Below, in pieces: positions 6,465 to 13,392 of a DNA stretch of 20,807 bases. How positions within the stretch are numbered: the first letter of the stretch is position 1; each line of letters begins with the position of its first letter. Both the position numbers and the translations under genes were made by a program. Below the pieces are notes generated by a model. That model was not told the origin of the DNA, did not search any database, and worked only from the letters and a program-made list of their open reading frames with translations. The stretch comes from a virus. The DNA is taken from positions 1 through 20,807 of IMG/VR virus record IMGVR_UViG_3300028025_004346; one strand, 5' to 3'.

Positions 6465-8440
6465 GCGCACGTAGAATAAAAGGTAGTTATGGGGTCGCAA
6501 AGACCGACATGATGGCCAAAAAGAAACAGAACTTTGAATCCAAGTTACCCGAGTACAAGGTAATGAATGGGAAACCATACGTGTTTTACGGGGAAAGAAA
6601 CAATTATCCTTCTTACTTGTTGGAGATGTACCAACGTTCCGCAAAGCATAACGCTATTGTAAACGGAAAGGTGAACTACATAACCGGTAAGGGATGGACC
6701 TATGATCCCAAGGATTTGGCCGCCGATCTTGTTACAGAACTAAACCGTATGTTGGAAGATCCCAACCCATACGATGACTTGAACGACATTCTTTACAAGG
6801 TTACCCTTGACTTTGAGATTTTCAACGGGTTTGCGCTCGAGGTAATTTGGAACTTACAAGGTAAGATTTCACAAATTGCACACGTGAACTTTGGTAACCT
6901 TCGTGTAAATGAAAAGCAAGACAAGTTCTATTTCGCCACTGAGTGGAAAGAATTTGGCGAACCGGAAGGATTAAGAGAATATACCGCCTTCAATCCCGAG
7001 AACAAGCTCGGAAAGCAGTTGTTTTACTACTCCAGTTACGCACCGTCGGTAAAGTATTACCCCATTCCGGAATACCTCGGCGCATTGGCATACATCGAAA
7101 CAGATGCACGCATTGCAAACTACCACGTGAACAACCTTAGAAACGGTTTCCTTGGTGGTTATTTATTCAGCTTCAACAACGGTGTACCAACCGATGAAGA
7201 GCAACGCGACATCAAGCGTCAATTGATTACCCAAATGCGAGGCGACGATGGCGAGCGCATTGTCGTTGCATTCAATGACACCAAAGAAAACGGGTTGGAA
7301 ATTTCAGCACTGGAAGCAAACAACCTGGACAAGCAATTCGATATTTTAAACAACACCATTCAGACCGAGATCTTTGTTGCGCACCGCGTTACATCGCCGA
7401 TGCTATTCGGCATCCGTACATCCGGCCAATTGGGTGGACGCTCGGAGTTGATCGAGTCTTACGAGCTGTTTAAGTCGGTGTACGTTGAGGACCGCGTGCG
7501 TAAGATTGAAAAGGTTTTCAATTACATTTTGGATTTCAACGGCGTTGGAGTGTTGGAGATTTTACCGACCGATCCAATCAAAGAGCAATTGTCTGAACAG
7601 ACCTTGACCACCATTGCGAGCCGTGCTGAATTGCGCGAAATGGCGGGATTGAAAGACGATACCGTAGATGTACCAAAAACAACCGACAGCATCCAGGCGT
7701 TGAGCCCATTAGTGGCCAACAAGGTGCTCGAGAAAATGACCGATAGTGAAGTTCGTTCGTTGGTAGGACTTAACACCACACCGACAAGCCCAGTACCACC
7801 GCAAGAAACGTCTACAAGCTTTCACGGATTCAAGCGCAATGACAAAGTTGAGTTAGATTTGTTCCAACAATTTGGCCAAAGTAAGGAGAATTTTGTTGAG
7901 TTGAAAGCTCGAACCATGCGATACGGATTCGAACTTCAAGAGCAAGAATTTGCGAGCGAGTATGAAGAACTTGACAGCAATATCTTGAAAGAAATCAAGA
8001 AGGACCCGACCATTACAGCCGAAGATATTTCGCGTCGGTTAAGTACGTCCGTTGAAAAGATTAGCGAGCGCATTAGTGCGTTGGTTGAAAAGGGAGCGAT
8101 CAACATTCGTGGTGCATTGAAAGAACTAGGCGATAACGCCAAGGACTTTATTAAGCCCGACAAGCCACAAAGTGAGCCGTTGGTGCAAGTGATGTACCGG
8201 TACGATGTACTTCCCGAGTATGGTCCTGAAAAGTTGATTGACGGCAGCCGTGAGTTCTGTATCAAAATGATTGAACTGGGTAGGTATTACAGCCGGAATG
8301 ACATTAACCAAATTTCGCAAATCATGGGGTACAGTGTTTGGGAACGCCGAGGTGGATGGATGACATTGCCCGACACCAACACACACATTCCTTCGTGTAG
8401 ACATTCTTGGTTCCAAGTATTAGTTAAGCCAAAGCCATGA
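6461..8440 (+). CDS. Portal protein with winged-helix and MuF-like C-terminal extension
   Basis: A 659-aa protein. Residues about 1-430 look like a phage portal, the dodecameric ring for DNA entry and exit: 'GERNNYPSYLLEMYQRSAKHNAIVNGKVNYITGKG' near residues 45-80, then 'DFEIFNGFALEVIW', and 'TEIFVAHRVTSPMLFGIR...LGGRSELIESYELF' near 305-335. After a Pro/Ser linker (about 440-460), residues about 495-550 resemble a winged helix ('ITAEDISRRLSTSVEKISERISALVEKGAI'). Residues about 570-655 resemble the C-terminal domain of MuF-like head morphogenesis proteins, with Cys near 599 ('SREFCIKMI'), 'YSVWERRGGW', and 'HIPSCRHSW' near 640-648. Portal-MuF fusions are known in some phages, so one polypeptide may serve both head roles; the winged-helix part is unusual and its role is unknown. 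Start by ATGA overlap with the preceding gene. Confidence 0.87.
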   Translation: MSARRIKGSYGVAKTDMMAKKKQNFESKLPEYKVMNGKPYVFYGERNNYPSYLLEMYQRSAKHNAIVNGKVNYITGKGWTYDPKDLAADLVTELNRMLEDPNPYDDLNDILYKVTLDFEIFNGFALEVIWNLQGKISQIAHVNFGNLRVNEKQDKFYFATEWKEFGEPEGLREYTAFNPENKLGKQLFYYSSYAPSVKYYPIPEYLGALAYIETDARIANYHVNNLRNGFLGGYLFSFNNGVPTDEEQRDIKRQLITQMRGDDGERIVVAFNDTKENGLEISALEANNLDKQFDILNNTIQTEIFVAHRVTSPMLFGIRTSGQLGGRSELIESYELFKSVYVEDRVRKIEKVFNYILDFNGVGVLEILPTDPIKEQLSEQTLTTIASRAELREMAGLKDDTVDVPKTTDSIQALSPLVANKVLEKMTDSEVRSLVGLNTTPTSPVPPQETSTSFHGFKRNDKVELDLFQQFGQSKENFVELKARTMRYGFELQEQEFASEYEELDSNILKEIKKDPTITAEDISRRLSTSVEKISERISALVEKGAINIRGALKELGDNAKDFIKPDKPQSEPLVQVMYRYDVLPEYGPEKLIDGSREFCIKMIELGRYYSRNDINQISQIMGYSVWERRGGWMTLPDTNTHIPSCRHSWFQVLVKPKP

Positions 8441-9015
8441 GCCAAAAAGCATTATTCATATCAGAAAAGCAATTAAAGGATGCCTCGTTAATCAACGAGA
8501 ATGTATCCATGTTTAAGTTGCGACCAACGGTTATTATGTGCCAAGAGATGTACATTCAACCGATTATTGGAAGTGATCTATACAAGCAATTGCAAAACCA
8601 AATCATTGCCAATACCTTGACCAATGATAACGAAACTTTATTAGCCGATTACATCCAACCATGTTTACAAATGTGGGTTATGATGGAAGCACCCATGGCT
8701 TTAGGTTTCCAATTCAGAAACAAGAACATCGAACGTGGTACGGATCAGAACAGTACACAAGCGAGCGTAGAAGAATTGCAACGGTTGATGGATATGTACC
8801 GGAACAAGGCGCAATGGTATTCGGAGCGCGTGACTCGTTTCCTTTTGGCCAACACTACGCTGTATCCTTTGTTCTCCAGTCCTACATCCAACATCGACAC
8901 GATCCTTCCAACGCGTAGAAATTACACGAGCGGAATGGTATTGACTCGCCCAGGTTGTTGTGGTAGCTTTGAAGAAAAGTACCAAGCGAATTATAATAGA
9001 ACTTGCTGTGATTAA
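8437..9015 (+). CDS. Head-tail connector/adaptor-like protein (DUF6712-like)
   Basis: A 192-aa protein starting by ATGA overlap with the portal stop. The N-terminal 130 residues are helical with the pattern 'LFISEKQLKDASLINENVSMFKLRPTVIMCQEMYIQPIIGSDLY', which resembles head-tail adaptor proteins (gp6/gp15-like) and a Bacteroidota phage family I recall as DUF6712. The C-terminus is Cys-rich ('RPGCCGS', 'NRTCCD'). The gene order portal, connector, tail terminator supports a role in joining head and tail. The start of the family motif close to the N-terminus argues the ATG at 8437 is correct. The exact connector position is inferred only from order. Confidence 0.72.
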   Translation: MSQKALFISEKQLKDASLINENVSMFKLRPTVIMCQEMYIQPIIGSDLYKQLQNQIIANTLTNDNETLLADYIQPCLQMWVMMEAPMALGFQFRNKNIERGTDQNSTQASVEELQRLMDMYRNKAQWYSERVTRFLLANTTLYPLFSSPTSNIDTILPTRRNYTSGMVLTRPGCCGSFEEKYQANYNRTCCD

Positions 9016-9017
9016 CT

Positions 9018-9140
9018 ATGTCTACACACAAAAAGAACCTAGAAAAGTTACGGATTTACCTAGAAAAGCAGAAAAATGAAAAGTTGGAACAGCATAAAAA
9101 GAGTATTAAAGGAGTTCAGCGAGGGTCACCCGCTCGTTAA
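9018..9140 (+). CDS. Possible 40-aa Lys/Glu-rich peptide overlapping the next gene
   Basis: An ATG at 9018, two bases after the connector stop, opens a 40-codon frame ending with TAA at 9138-9140. The peptide is very basic and helical (begins MSTHKKNLEKLRIYLEKQKN) and runs 65 nt into the next gene in another frame. It fills the only gap between connector and tail-terminator-like genes, so it may couple translation across that gap. No family is recognised, and it may be chance. Confidence 0.33.
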   Translation: MSTHKKNLEKLRIYLEKQKNEKLEQHKKSIKGVQRGSPAR

Positions 9141-9891
9141 TTCCTTTGGTACCGGTGACATTTTAAACCCGGATAGTGCCGATATTACCAACTTTCTAAC
9201 CCCTGGTGTTGATCGCGTGTATTATCCGTTGGTTTTTGCCCTTATGGATCGCGCAAGCTTTGTTTCAAATGGTATTACTATCAGTTCTTCTTTGGTGTTT
9301 ATGGACAAAATCGAAGAGCTCCAGAAGGTTGCCGATATGCCGATGGGTGGCGATGCGACTGACTTCCAACAAAAGCAAATCGATGAAGTGATCAGTGACA
9401 TGATTCAGCTATCGAGTGACTACATGGTTAAGTTTCAACGGACCTATGGACAAGATTTTGCTGTGGATGTGAACGCCGGCATTGAACCATTTGTCGATCG
9501 CTTTGGTGATCGCGTGGCCGGTGTACGTGTGACGATGAATTTCACGATGCCATTGGCAATGTCTTTATGCGACCTACCTTCAGAGCTGAACCCCGATACT
9601 TGCTATTACGGCACGTCTGCAACGAGTTCGGTAGCTGATTACTTGGATGGGGAGATAATCTTTGTACGAGCCGGAAAACCCTTCACAATAGCCTTCGATC
9701 CTAACGCAGTGACCAATGACTTCATTTGGTTTGCGGTGCCCGAAGATTACGCGTTCACGGTATGGCAAAGAAGCAATATCGATGTCGGTAATTTCACCGA
9801 TCTATTTGAGTTGTACGACACGCAAGATGGGTACGACATTTGGATTTCACAGTGGCCTACGGATGTAGTTACACCAATGACAATAAGATGA
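9076..9891 (+). CDS. Tail-terminator/neck-like protein fused to fibre-like C-terminal module
   Basis: A 271-aa protein. Residues about 1-170 fit a neck or tail-completion family I know from Bacteroidota phages: 'KEFSEGHPLVNSFGTGDI', 'YYPLVFALMD', 'ISSSLVFMDKI', 'QIDEVISDMIQLSSDYMV' and 'DRVAGVRVTMNFTMPLAMSLCDLPSE'. Residues about 175-271 look different and resemble a beta module seen in tail fibres: 'GEIIFVRAGKPFTIAFDP', 'DFIWFAVPEDYAFTVWQRSN' and 'YDIWISQWPTDVVTPMTI'. The next gene encodes a fibre, so the module may have been joined here by recombination. Start ATG 9076 follows 'AAAAGCAGAAAA'; the stop overlaps the fibre start (ATGA). The neck role is inferred from order and recalled pattern. 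Confidence 0.66.
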   Translation: MKSWNSIKRVLKEFSEGHPLVNSFGTGDILNPDSADITNFLTPGVDRVYYPLVFALMDRASFVSNGITISSSLVFMDKIEELQKVADMPMGGDATDFQQKQIDEVISDMIQLSSDYMVKFQRTYGQDFAVDVNAGIEPFVDRFGDRVAGVRVTMNFTMPLAMSLCDLPSELNPDTCYYGTSATSSVADYLDGEIIFVRAGKPFTIAFDPNAVTNDFIWFAVPEDYAFTVWQRSNIDVGNFTDLFELYDTQDGYDIWISQWPTDVVTPMTIR

Positions 9892-11339
9892 TAAATATAA
9901 CCGACAATTTTAGAGTAAACAAACCCGCTCCGATTGATGATCGCTTGGGTCCTTTTGTATCGACTGCCTCGGCGTTGAGTTCTATTGAAATAGACCGCCG
10001 GCATATTGGCTTAACCGTTATCGTGGACGATGGAACTGGAGCTGTTGAGTATTGGTTCAAAGACGGTGTGACCAATGGTGATCTTGAAGCAAAGGCGTCG
10101 GGCGGTCCAGGTGGTGGTGTTCCTTACACCGGTGCAACACAAAACGTTGACCTCGGCACGTACAATTTAACTGCCGATCAATTAGCGTTGAATGTAAATC
10201 CAACCGGTACGCTTGCAGTTGGAATGACTGAATGGAACGACAATATCGGAAGTTCTCAAACACTTTTAAAAGGTGGGTCGGTTACCTTGAAGAACGGTGT
10301 TGATTTAGTCGCACGTGTGGTTAATAAGGTGAACCCAAACACCACACTAACCAAAGCACAATATCAGGTTGTAAAGGTTACGGGAGCGCAAGGTCAACGA
10401 TTAGCGGTTGACTTAGCACGTGCAAATACCGACCTTAATTCAGCCGATACGCTCGGAGTGGTAACGGAAACCATAGCACCAAACCAAGAAGGTTTTATTC
10501 TAACCGTAGGTCAACTTGAAGGCATCAATACCACTGGAAGCTTGCAGGGTGAAACATGGGTGGACGGTGACGTGTTGTATTTAAGTCCGACTACGGCAGG
10601 TCGCATGACTAACGTTAAGCCAAACGGTTCTACGGGTCACATCGTGGTACTTGGTTACGTGGAATATTCGCACGCTAATAACGGAAAGATCTATGTAAAG
10701 ATCATGAACGGATGGGAGCTCGATGAACTTCACAACGTTTACATTGATCCAGCAACGTTAGCCAATAACGATGCTTTGATTTACGAAAGTTCAACCGACC
10801 TATGGAAGAACAAGGTGATTGATATTTCAGCATCACAAATGACTTCGGGAACACTTAACAAGGCACGTCTTCCTAAAGTGATTCCAGCGGTTGCTATTGC
10901 TGGCAGTGCGTTTACATCGGGAAACACAACAGCGGAAACAATCATGGCCACGTTGACCATTCCAGCAAACACTTTGAACGTTGGTGATGTAGTTCGTATT
11001 TCTGGATTGATGACTTATACCACAGCGGCTACAAAGTCACTTCGTGTTAAGTTTGGAACGACTACGGCCGGAACATCTATGTATTCTCCAGCATCACTTG
11101 CAGCGTCTGTTACGTCTACTCAAATTGAATTATTGGCAGTTGTAACGGCTTCAACAACATTACGATTTACAACAAATACAGTGAGCAATAATACCATTTA
11201 TGGTAACGGCACAGGTGCGTTGGTGAGCCAAACGATTGATCGTACCCAACCGATAAGCTTTATTATTACCGTAGCAAAAACATCGGGTCCCGATACTGTT
11301 ACGTGCGAGAGTGCATTCCTTGAAATTATTACCTCATGA
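9888..11339 (+). CDS. Tail fibre protein
   Basis: A 483-aa protein if started at ATG 9888, which overlaps the preceding stop as ATGA; a frame extension to 9840 exists but would run far into the previous gene. Residues 1-69 are an N-terminal fibre-attachment-like part ('NKPAPIDDRLGPF', 'HIGLTVIVDDGTGAVEYWFKDG'). It is followed by a Gly linker (71-78) and 'VPYTGATQNVDLGTYNLTAD', a recurrent fibre motif. About 190-300 contains 'GRMTNVKPNGSTGHIVVLG' and 'GKIYVKIMNGWELDELHNV', typical of fibre shafts of Bacteroidota phages. The last 130 residues are Thr/Ser-rich beta structure that probably forms the receptor-binding tip. No catalytic motif is seen. Confidence 0.85.
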   Translation: MINITDNFRVNKPAPIDDRLGPFVSTASALSSIEIDRRHIGLTVIVDDGTGAVEYWFKDGVTNGDLEAKASGGPGGGVPYTGATQNVDLGTYNLTADQLALNVNPTGTLAVGMTEWNDNIGSSQTLLKGGSVTLKNGVDLVARVVNKVNPNTTLTKAQYQVVKVTGAQGQRLAVDLARANTDLNSADTLGVVTETIAPNQEGFILTVGQLEGINTTGSLQGETWVDGDVLYLSPTTAGRMTNVKPNGSTGHIVVLGYVEYSHANNGKIYVKIMNGWELDELHNVYIDPATLANNDALIYESSTDLWKNKVIDISASQMTSGTLNKARLPKVIPAVAIAGSAFTSGNTTAETIMATLTIPANTLNVGDVVRISGLMTYTTAATKSLRVKFGTTTAGTSMYSPASLAASVTSTQIELLAVVTASTTLRFTTNTVSNNTIYGNGTGALVSQTIDRTQPISFIITVAKTSGPDTVTCESAFLEIITS

Positions 11340-11479
11340 TATACGCAGTTACTGATTCAAAAGGTGTTACTACCTACGATTTAACCTTTGAGGATGCAAT
11401 GGCTTTGTACGTTGAAGGTTCACGTCTTTGGGCAAGCCAAGACGGTGGTTTGGGTTACTTTGAAATCTTTGTGCCATGA
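11336..11479 (+). CDS. 47-aa protein between fibre and holin genes
   Basis: ATG at 11336 overlaps the fibre stop (ATGA), and the TGA at 11477-11479 overlaps the holin start (ATGA), so the short frame fits exactly between two genes. The peptide begins MIYAVTDSKGVTTYDLTFED and ends GLGYFEIFVP; it is soluble with aromatic residues. No function is recognised. Perfect coupling at both ends is the main evidence that it is real; a small accessory of the fibre is possible. Confidence 0.68.
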   Translation: MIYAVTDSKGVTTYDLTFEDAMALYVEGSRLWASQDGGLGYFEIFVP

Positions 11480-11760
11480 AGCAGTTGCTCCACGACCTCG
11501 GCATTAACCTGGGCTTATCCTTCGCTGGTTTTGCAGGTTCGCTCGTTATGATCGGCAAGCGCGACTTTTCATGGAAGAAAGCATTGGTGAGTATTCCGAG
11601 CGGTGTGTTTTCTGCAAACTATCTTACACCGATCGTGGTGGATGCGTTAGGTATGCAGCAAGGTTCTGCAGAATACGGTATCGCGTTTATCATGGGCTAC
11701 CTTGGATTGAAAGGAACCGAAATATTTGCCACCAAATTTATCAAAAATGAAAAATCTTAA
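11476..11760 (+). CDS. Holin
   Basis: A 94-aa protein with three predicted membrane segments at about residues 8-27, 36-58 and 66-84, separated by short basic loops ('GKRDFSWKK') and ending in a charged tail ('KFIKNEKS'). Size and topology fit class I-type holins, and the pattern recalls LydA-like three-segment holins. It lies after the tail fibre, a common site for lysis genes. Holins form lesions in the inner membrane that release the endolysin; here the probable endolysin (M15 peptidase) is about 1.6 kb away in the early region. Start by ATGA overlap. Confidence 0.72.
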   Translation: MKQLLHDLGINLGLSFAGFAGSLVMIGKRDFSWKKALVSIPSGVFSANYLTPIVVDALGMQQGSAEYGIAFIMGYLGLKGTEIFATKFIKNEKS

Positions 11761-12004
11761 ACTTTTCCAAATGAAAAAAGCAAATGAAATGTCCGTTGTT
11801 GACCGCCTTAATGCGCCCACGCCTCCCTTTTTTAAGAAGCTTCGCACAATTGGTATCATGGTTGGTGTTGTTGGCGGTGCCTTAGCTGCTGCACCAGTTG
11901 CTTTACCGGTTGCTATTGTTTCTTTATCCGGTTACTTGATTACTGCCGGCAGCATTTTAACTGCTGTATCCAGTATTACCGTTGACGATTCGAAAGAAAA
12001 GTAA
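11747..12004 (+). CDS. Small membrane protein, likely lysis-associated
   Basis: An 85-aa protein if started at ATG 11747, which overlaps the end of the holin gene by 14 nt; later in-frame ATGs at 11771 and 11789 are alternatives. After a basic amphipathic stretch ('DRLNAPTPPFFKKLRTIG') residues about 35-75 form two membrane helices rich in Ala, Gly and Val, followed by an acidic tail. I know the 'APTPPFFKKLR + hydrophobic hairpin' pattern from many Bacteroidota phages, next to holin-like genes. A second holin, antiholin or anchor for a lysis protein are possibilities; no function is established here. It is the last late gene before a terminator. Confidence 0.66.
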   Translation: MKNLKLFQMKKANEMSVVDRLNAPTPPFFKKLRTIGIMVGVVGGALAAAPVALPVAIVSLSGYLITAGSILTAVSSITVDDSKEK

Positions 12005-12013
12005 TTTTTATTT

Positions 12014-12043
12014 TTTGATTGCCACTTTGCGCCCGTACTTTTG
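12014..12043 (+). promoter_or_regulatory. Promoter for a short transcript
   Basis: TTTG at 12014-12017 and TACTTTTG at 12036-12043 (fits TAnnTTTG), 18 nt apart, one less than the three early promoters. Only 34 nt separate it from the next terminator hairpin and no coding frame follows, so any product would be a small RNA. Confidence 0.5.
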
Positions 12044-12046
12044 AGT

Positions 12047-12113
12047 AGATAGTCATAAGTATCTATTTTTGGTTTTAACCCCGCTCGTTGTGTTTTTCAG
12101 GCGGGGTTTTTTT
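12047..12113 (+). ncRNA. Candidate small RNA, about 65 nt
   Basis: Downstream of the promoter at 12014-12043 lies a hairpin TAGATA (12046-12051)/TATCTA (12060-12065) with an 8-nt loop. It is followed by the terminator hairpin AACCCCGC/GCGGGGTT and a T run. A promoter, two hairpins and a terminator with no reading frame is the layout of a small regulatory RNA. The first hairpin overlaps the expected start of transcription (about 12047), so it might instead be an operator. Not tied to any known RNA family. Confidence 0.4.
12077..12113 (+). terminator. Intrinsic terminator at end of the late region
   Basis: AACCCCGC (12077-12084) pairs with GCGGGGTT (12101-12108) across a 16-nt loop, and the T run reaches 12113. 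It separates the late and early regions. Confidence 0.87.
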
Positions 12114-12154
12114 ATGAGCAAATTTTAACACTTCAAAAATATTTTCACTTTTAT

Positions 12155-12185
12155 TTTGGAGTTTTAATTTTCTGTTATAAATTTG
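12155..12185 (+). promoter_or_regulatory. Early promoter 1 (Bacteroidota type)
   Basis: TTTG (12155-12158), exactly 19 nt, then TAAATTTG (12178-12185). The leader that follows contains TTACCAAAATAAATGCTT before ATG 12206 and is nearly identical to the leader of the ERF gene at 13876-13896. Confidence 0.82.
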
Positions 12186-12205
12186 TGTTACCAAAATAAA
12201 TGCTT

Positions 12206-12574
12206 ATGAAAAATTTTAGCTCAAAGGTGCTTCCGAGCAACCTCAAAAAACTAGCCGATTGTCAAGGAGATTACGGTTGGGAAATCCTTGTAGGTCATTC
12301 AACCTACGAAAAGCAATGCGATCCGGTTACGCATTACGCATGGCGCGAAGTAGAACAGATTTTCAGCTACCTTCGTTTTATCGAAGATCAAGAAGTTGGA
12401 GTATCGGAGTTCTTCAATGAAGAAATGCAATTCGTTTCCCACAAAATGAATCACCGGGGATCGGTGGTAACGGATGGATGCTTCACGTGTCACGATGATC
12501 TTGTTTGTATTTCCTTCCGATTGAGCCGGCCTTCTTTTGAAACGTACAATGTTGTTTTTAACTATATCAAATGA
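12206..12574 (+). CDS. Hypothetical early protein (first gene of early operon)
   Basis: A 122-aa soluble protein from ATG 12206. An in-frame ATG six bases upstream (12200) is possible, but the matching leader of the ERF gene places its ATG at the position of 12206. The sequence is mixed helix and strand with several aromatic residues, a 'DGCFTCHDD' pair of Cys with a nearby His, and ends 'YNVVFNYIK'. No motif of known function is visible. As the first gene after an early promoter it may be among the first proteins made after infection, a place where phages often encode host-takeover proteins; that is inference from position. Confidence 0.7.
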   Translation: MKNFSSKVLPSNLKKLADCQGDYGWEILVGHSTYEKQCDPVTHYAWREVEQIFSYLRFIEDQEVGVSEFFNEEMQFVSHKMNHRGSVVTDGCFTCHDDLVCISFRLSRPSFETYNVVFNYIK

Positions 12575-12792
12575 ACCAATTACAGAACTTAACACGGGGT
12601 CGCAAGCGAGCGACCTCGTTAGTGTCCAAGGACCTAGCAGAATCATGGGAAGCACAACGCATCACGCGTCAAATCCCAGTGACTTTCTTACCAGTATCGG
12701 CACCGACGTATCGCAAAGTGATATTGACCGGTGTGTGTGATCGGACGGTATTCATCAAGCTTTCAAATTTTTTCCAGGGGGGTGAGAAATGA
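12571..12792 (+). CDS. Hypothetical basic early protein
   Basis: A 73-aa protein joined to its neighbours by ATGA overlaps at both ends (12571-12574 and 12789-12792), which is why this frame is preferred over a competing frame in the same DNA. It is basic in the N-terminal half ('RGRKRATSLVSKD') and has a hydrophobic central strand ('TYRKVILTGVC'). The last codons contain the G-rich Shine-Dalgarno-like sequence for the next gene, so its C-terminus 'QGGEK' matches that of the gene ending at 13192. Function unknown. Confidence 0.58.
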   Translation: MNQLQNLTRGRKRATSLVSKDLAESWEAQRITRQIPVTFLPVSAPTYRKVILTGVCDRTVFIKLSNFFQGGEK

Positions 12793-12989
12793 AAACGGCA
12801 ATTGAATGGTTAGAGGAAAAATTGAAGGAATCCCTTGGTGAAGACTTTGATTCAGTACGTGGGTACTTTGTTATGGCAAAGGAAATGGAAGCAGAACAGA
12901 TCATTGATGCTTACCAATCCGATAGGGTTCCATGTTCAGAACAAGACGCGGTTACATATTACATTGAAACATACGTGGGTAAGCTATGA
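12789..12989 (+). CDS. Small early protein, paralogue 1 of 3
   Basis: A 66-aa protein, the first of three tandem relatives. Shared pattern: an N-terminal 'MK-T-A-(I/V/L)-(E/D)-W' with an amphipathic helix, a middle 'AKEMEAEQIIDAY', and the C-terminal 'YYIETYVGKL'. I recall similar single genes scattered through Bacteroidota phages and prophages, with no known function. The start is preceded by a strong Shine-Dalgarno-like run (GGGGGGTGAG), rare for these hosts. The stop overlaps the next start (ATGA at 12986). Confidence 0.72.
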   Translation: MKTAIEWLEEKLKESLGEDFDSVRGYFVMAKEMEAEQIIDAYQSDRVPCSEQDAVTYYIETYVGKL

Positions 12990-13192
12990 AACAAACAGCA
13001 GTAGAATGGTTGGTAGAGCAATTATTTTGGTCAGAACAAATGGAAAGAATTGAAAGGGTAGTTCAACAAGCCAAAGAAATGGAGAGAGGACACGCTCAAT
13101 TGTATGCAATATATTGTTTAACATCTATAAAAGAAAACTTGCCAGTAATTAGATTTGAAGATTTTATCAAATTAGAAGGAGGTGAGAAATGA
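12986..13192 (+). CDS. Small early protein, paralogue 2 of 3 (divergent end)
   Basis: A 68-aa protein starting 'MKQTAVEWLVEQLFW', like its neighbours, with the shared 'QQAKEMERGHAQLYAIY' middle. It lacks the 'YYIETY' ending of the other two and ends 'FEDFIKLEGGEK', so its C-terminal half has diverged or been replaced. The sequence is more A/T-rich than surrounding early genes. Its last codons hold the Shine-Dalgarno sequence of the third copy. Function unknown. Confidence 0.68.
   Translation: MKQTAVEWLVEQLFWSEQMERIERVVQQAKEMERGHAQLYAIYCLTSIKENLPVIRFEDFIKLEGGEK
13176..13185 (+). promoter_or_regulatory. Perfect Shine-Dalgarno for paralogue 3
   Basis: AAGGAGGTGA sits 3 nt before ATG 13189 (6 nt from the GGAGG core). 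It is complementary to the 16S rRNA 3' end over ten bases. Most other genes in the window have only A-rich leaders, as is usual for Bacteroidota. Confidence 0.75.
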
Positions 13193-13392
13193 AACAGACA
13201 GCATTAGATTGGTTTATTGAACAATTATTAAGCGAAGAAGGTATTGACTTTATTCCTACATCATTTATTGTACAAGCCAGACAGATGGAGATAGAACAAA
13301 TTAGAAGAGCGTTCTGTCATGGCGAAGTTGCCCGTGATCGAATCGACTCTATGGAATATTACATTGAAACTTACGGACATGAAAATAAGTAA
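13189..13392 (+). CDS. Small early protein, paralogue 3 of 3
   Basis: A 67-aa protein with the family pattern: 'MKQTALDWFIEQLL' at the N-terminus, 'VQARQMEIEQIRRAF' in the middle and 'MEYYIETYGHENK' at the end. It starts 4 nt inside the previous gene (ATGA) behind a perfect Shine-Dalgarno sequence, and its last 14 nt overlap the peptidase start at 13379. Like paralogue 2, it is A/T-rich (many ATT, TTA and AGA codons). Function unknown. Confidence 0.72.
   Translation: MKQTALDWFIEQLLSEEGIDFIPTSFIVQARQMEIEQIRRAFCHGEVARDRIDSMEYYIETYGHENK

Noticed and set aside
9840-9887. Upstream extension of the tail fibre frame
   Set aside because: It would run 52 nt into the previous gene in another frame; the ATG at 9888 with an ATGA overlap and a typical fibre N-terminus is preferred.
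12537-12740. Alternative + strand frame overlapping the 12571-12792 gene
   Set aside because: It has no ATGA coupling and sits mostly inside two other genes, whereas 12571-12792 is coupled at both ends.
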